A stretch of DNA of 23,829 bases from Candidatus Rokuibacteriota bacterium (GTDB lineage: Bacteria > Methylomirabilota > Methylomirabilia > Rokubacteriales > CSP1-6): contig JACQCL010000081.1 in the NCBI GenBank assembly GCA_016201645.1, forward strand, positions 1-23,829. Direction: 5' to 3'. A model generated the notes under the pieces. That model worked only from the letters and a program-made list of their open reading frames with translations. It was not told where the DNA came from and ran no database searches. Every line of letters begins with the position of its first letter. Position 1 is the stretch's first letter. Position numbers and translations under genes: made by a program. Below are positions 21,514 through 23,829 of the stretch, in pieces.

Positions 21514-22464
21514 TCATGGACGAACGACGAAGAAGCCCAGCATCCCGTCCTCTAAGTGATCGTGCACGTGGCAGTGATACATCCACTCGCCCGGACCGAC
21601 CCCTTCCCCAGCGATCACCTGAAAGCCACTGCTCTCTCCGGCATTCTGGGTGAAGGTGTCGATGATGCGGTTCGTCCCTCGGTCGAGCCAACGGTGCCCG
21701 TGGAGGTGGAACGTATGAAACCGTGAGCCGTGGGTGACGACGACGAACTCGACCCGCTCGCCGAGCTTCGCTTCCAACAGTGGTGTGTGGGGGTACCGCT
21801 TGTTGTTAAACCACACGCTCTGCATGACCAGAACGAAGGTCTTGTCGGGCAGGGAATCACCCGGCTTGCGGACGATGAGCGCCCCGTACAAGCCCTGCTC
21901 GATCCCACGCACCCCATCCATCCCCGGACCGATGACATGGTCATGGTAGTGCCAGTAGCCCCCCGTACCCGGCGCCGCAACCCACCGATACACGTACCTC
22001 CCCCCCGGCGGGGCAAAGGACCGTGTGTGCCGCGTCCCGTCGCTGTCAATCTTGTAGTGGACGCCGTGCACGTGGACGCTCACGTCGACGTCGAGCTGGT
22101 TGATCAGCGTGAGTTCCACCTCATCCCCTTCGTAGATTTCGATCGTCGGACCGGGCACCGTGCCGTTATAGGTCAGGCTGCCATCCCCCGTCCGCTGGGC
22201 GACGAGCGTGATCCGGTGCGTCTTGGCGACGAAATCCCCCTGTGGGGTCATCTCGCGCCGCACGGGGATGAAGGGCGATGCGGGAGAACCCGTGACGGTG
22301 TGCACCACGGCTGACGCCCCCGCGTGGTGTCCGGCTGATGTTGAGCTCGCGGGGGGTTGACCGACCTCGGCTCGGCTCGGGGCTCCGAGCGCCCCCGCCA
22401 GCGTCATCGTTACGAGGCAGCCAAGTGACAGGAAAATCTTGCCCATCTTTTCCTTGTATTTCAT
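21514..22464 (-). CDS. Two-domain multicopper oxidase (laccase-like)
   Basis: This 316-residue exported protein has all four copper motifs: HVHG (131-134), WHYHDH (171-176), HTFHLHGH (250-257) and HCHVHDHLEDGML (297-309). Cys298 and Met308 complete the type 1 site in domain 2. Two cupredoxin domains and this length match two-domain multicopper oxidases, thought to act as trimers, which oxidise phenols, metals or electron-donor proteins with O2. The N-terminus is a signal peptide (GKIFLSLGCLVTMTLAGALGAPS). ATG 22464 is chosen; ATG 22446, with AAGGA ahead, is equally plausible. It sits between the truncated cupredoxin and the DUF4399-like gene and may accept electrons from the nearby cytochrome. 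Confidence 0.92.
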   Translation of the reverse strand: MKYKEKMGKIFLSLGCLVTMTLAGALGAPSRAEVGQPPASSTSAGHHAGASAVVHTVTGSPASPFIPVRREMTPQGDFVAKTHRITLVAQRTGDGSLTYNGTVPGPTIEIYEGDEVELTLINQLDVDVSVHVHGVHYKIDSDGTRHTRSFAPPGGRYVYRWVAAPGTGGYWHYHDHVIGPGMDGVRGIEQGLYGALIVRKPGDSLPDKTFVLVMQSVWFNNKRYPHTPLLEAKLGERVEFVVVTHGSRFHTFHLHGHRWLDRGTNRIIDTFTQNAGESSGFQVIAGEGVGPGEWMYHCHVHDHLEDGMLGFFVVRP

Positions 22465-22518
22465 GAACGCCACCAAGTCCGCCTTCTCCCGGGCGGCTTA
22501 TAGGGTGAAAGATTGTCC

Positions 22519-22827
22519 TCATCTGAATATCCCGGCTTTGTCGGCGACGAATTCCACCGTCTCGGGCTTGTCCCGGTACACGTCCACTTTCACGTTGAAC
22601 TCGTCAATGGCGAAGCCGTGAACGTTGGGGTCCGTCTTGACCCGGTTGAAGAGCTTGAACCGTACCTTCTCGCCCTTCTTCACCACATACGTGCCGGGTG
22701 TCCAGACGTTGTTTCCCTCATAGTTGATGTTGACAGCGCTGAGCTCCCTTTCCCCCTGCGCGCCGACGGGCACGCTGAGCGCCAGAGCCAGCAATGCGGC
22801 GAGTGCGCCGAACGAAATGATCCTCAT
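22519..22827 (-). CDS. Cupredoxin, C-terminally truncated before the copper loop
   Basis: This 102-residue exported protein has a signal peptide (MRIISFGALAALLALALSVPVGA) and a cupredoxin fold: TPGTYVVKKGEKVRFKLFNR, then DPNVHGFAIDEFNVKVDVYRDKP and VEFVADKAGIFR. The first ligand His, in NVHGF, is present. It stops at AGIFR, where the family continues into the Cys-x-x-His copper loop, so it cannot form a normal type 1 or red copper site. The missing part lies at 20252-20316. The start has AGGAGGAG a few nucleotides upstream, and it follows the cytochrome c gene by 28 nt. It is probably a broken gene, though a short apoprotein could still be made. Confidence 0.75.
   Translation of the reverse strand: MRIISFGALAALLALALSVPVGAQGERELSAVNINYEGNNVWTPGTYVVKKGEKVRFKLFNRVKTDPNVHGFAIDEFNVKVDVYRDKPETVEFVADKAGIFR
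22522..22526 (-). repeat. TCAGA, left junction copy
   Basis: This is the last cupredoxin sequence before the reading frame runs into a TGA (ATA-TTC-AGA-TGA). The same pentamer precedes the detached C-terminus at 20312-20316. Confidence 0.45.
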
Positions 22828-22855
22828 GTAGTCTCCTCCTTTCTTGGCCGATCCT

Positions 22856-23656
22856 TCAGTGTTTATGCTCTCGCTCGATCTGATCGCCAAGGATCTCTTC
22901 CCCGGGTAGGAGCCGGTTTTCCGGCGAGCGTCCGTCGGGGGGCACGAGCGAGTCCACGAACAGGACAACCGCCCACACCTGATCCGGCTCCAGGGCGTCG
23001 GCGTACGAGGGCATGGGTGTCCCGTCCAGGCCCAGGACGATGCTCTTCCAGGTCTCCGGCGGCTCCGAGCCTCGCTTGAACGGCCGTCGGGTCAGGTCGG
23101 TGGGGACGATGGGCAGATCGCGTGAGTCCTTCATCCCCTTCCTGGCTGAGGGCCCGTCTCCCTTGCCGCCATTGCCGTGGCACTCGGGACAGCCTGACTC
23201 CCTGTACAGCTTCTCCCCCTTCGCCACGAGCTCCGTCGTCACGGCCGGCTCGGGGGGGACGCGGACGGCCGAGGGCCCGGGGTCGGCGAAACGCGGCGAG
23301 AAGGTCTTCAGGTACACCACCACCGCCCGTAGTTCGGCGGCGGGAATGTGGCTCTGCGGCACCATGGATGTCCCTCTCACCCCACGGGTGAGGGTGCGGA
23401 GCAAGTCGTCGTCGGTGGGGACGGCGCCGCTGGGGGTCGATCGGAACTTGTACCGGCCCGCGGTCAGGTCCGCGGGCTTGGTTGTGAGCCGCACGGCCGC
23501 CTCGCCATTGCCATCTCCCCGCACACCGTGGCAGACGGCGCAGTGCCGTTCATACACATGTCTGCCGTCGGGCGCCTGCGAGTCGGCGCTGCCTGCCGCG
23601 GCGAGAAGGCTCACGAGGCTTACCAAGGTGGCCCGGAAGGCGCCCGCGGGACCCAT
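22856..23656 (-). CDS. Exported dihaem cytochrome c
   Basis: This 266-residue periplasmic cytochrome has a signal peptide, then two haem-binding motifs: CAVCH (39-43) and CPECH (156-160). Likely axial Met ligands are Met98 in GTSMVP and Met215 in GTPMPSY. It consists of two class I cytochrome c domains in tandem and ends in a His-rich tail (EREHKH). It carries electrons outside the cytoplasmic membrane and could pass them to the cupredoxin or the multicopper oxidase. ATG 23656 is chosen because the signal peptide begins there. The upstream in-frame TTG at 23695 forms the -35 box of a promoter. No Shine-Dalgarno is visible. Confidence 0.92.
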   Translation of the reverse strand: MGPAGAFRATLVSLVSLLAAAGSADSQAPDGRHVYERHCAVCHGVRGDGNGEAAVRLTTKPADLTAGRYKFRSTPSGAVPTDDDLLRTLTRGVRGTSMVPQSHIPAAELRAVVVYLKTFSPRFADPGPSAVRVPPEPAVTTELVAKGEKLYRESGCPECHGNGGKGDGPSARKGMKDSRDLPIVPTDLTRRPFKRGSEPPETWKSIVLGLDGTPMPSYADALEPDQVWAVVLFVDSLVPPDGRSPENRLLPGEEILGDQIEREHKH

Positions 23657-23665
23657 GCGGAGGCA

Positions 23666-23695
23666 AATATAGACATCCGCATCGGCCAATGTCAA
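23666..23695 (-). promoter_or_regulatory. Promoter of the cytochrome c-cupredoxin operon, near-leaderless
   Basis: On the minus strand, TTGACA (23695-23690), an 18-nt spacer and TATATT (23671-23666) predict a start near 23659, only about 3 nt before ATG 23656. The -35 overlaps the TGA of the LivM-like gene. Confidence 0.6.
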
Positions 23696-23829
23696 GGAAC
23701 GCGGGCCGTTCGAAGCCGGTTGAGGACGATTACCACCCCTCCCATCAGGCCGTCGGGAAGCGCGAGAACGGCAGCGATGAGCATGAGGCCCAGGATGAGA
23801 CTGTGATAGAGCGTGAAGCGGAGGGATAC
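23692..23829 (-). CDS. LivM-like branched-chain amino acid ABC permease, C-terminus only
   Basis: The last 45 codons of a gene read in from the window edge on the minus strand. The sequence FTLYHSLILGLMLIAAVLALPDGLMGG, followed by a polar Arg-rich end (VLNRLRTARVP), resembles the last membrane helix and P-x-GL turn at the end of LivM-type permeases for branched-chain amino acids and similar substrates. Most of the protein is outside the window, so the call is tentative. Its TGA is inside the -35 box of the cytochrome promoter. Confidence 0.5.
   Translation of the reverse strand, partial: VSLRFTLYHSLILGLMLIAAVLALPDGLMGGVVIVLNRLRTARVP

Larger units (their letters stand above)
20317..22521. other. 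Segment interrupting the cupredoxin gene
   Basis: About 2.2 kb lies between the two parts of the cupredoxin and is flanked by TCAGA on both sides. It holds, in minus-strand order, the multicopper oxidase, the DUF4399-like protein, a broken second PAP2 start, an inverted-repeat element and about 290 nt without recognised genes. I see no transposase and no matching terminal repeats at the TCAGA junctions. The mechanism is unknown; the insertion itself is inferred from the split gene. Confidence 0.5.

Noticed and set aside
1..23829. CRISPR array, integrase, transposase, or rRNA
   Set aside because: I see no regularly spaced repeats, no DDE or tyrosine recombinase motifs and no rRNA sequence anywhere in the window.

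Overview
The window is GC-rich, densely packed bacterial DNA read from both strands, with many 1-14 nt gene overlaps. No ribosomal RNA or other phylogenetic marker is present, so the source is inferred. An F420-reducing NADPH oxidoreductase homologue, a SCPx-type thiolase with its DUF35 partner, a LivM-type permease end, a family B DNA polymerase and frequent GTG starts all fit an uncultured soil or groundwater lineage of the Rokubacteria/Methylomirabilota kind. That placement is tentative.

Layout. (1) 1-5385, plus strand: the end of a family B DNA polymerase, a RecA/KaiC-like ATPase, a DUF1015 protein, an AlkZ-related winged-helix protein and a CCA/poly(A) nucleotidyltransferase, overlapping head to tail. 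The ATPase also has a consensus promoter that would start its mRNA at its GTG codon. (2) 5360-5806: tRNA-Gly(CCC) with its own promoter and terminator, then a small exported peptide gene and a second terminator. (3) 5825-7352, minus: DUF35 protein and thiolase. (4) 7491-9098, plus: a membrane-anchored TPR-like protein split by an in-frame TAG. (5) 9101-12108, minus: a VOC protein, then a c-di-GMP operon (HTH-receiver, GGDEF, receiver-HD-GYP). (6) 12282-14872, plus: TusA, a cysteine desulfurase homologue that has lost its PLP lysine, a HAD phosphatase and a CopD-like membrane protein. (7) 14869-16607, minus: an LDH2-type dehydrogenase and an NpdG-like F420 reductase whose leader is one strong hairpin. 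(8) 16699-19634, plus: ECF sigma factor, zinc-finger anti-sigma factor and an exported DUF4139 protein. (9) 19631-23656, minus: an extracytoplasmic redox region with a PAP2 phosphatase, DUF4399-like protein, two-domain multicopper oxidase, cupredoxin and dihaem cytochrome c. The end of a LivM-like permease follows at the window edge.

The most unusual points are these. The cupredoxin is cut just before its Cys-His copper loop, and the missing C-terminus lies about 2.2 kb away at 20252-20316. Both pieces meet at the same TCAGA pentamer, so the multicopper oxidase block looks inserted into an older cytochrome-cupredoxin-PAP2 operon. The inserted block also carries a broken second PAP2 start that ends at an inverted-repeat element. 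The TusA-linked desulfurase keeps its persulfide cysteine but has lost at least four PLP-pocket residues. The polymerase, RecA-like and AlkZ-related genes form a possible DNA-damage module.
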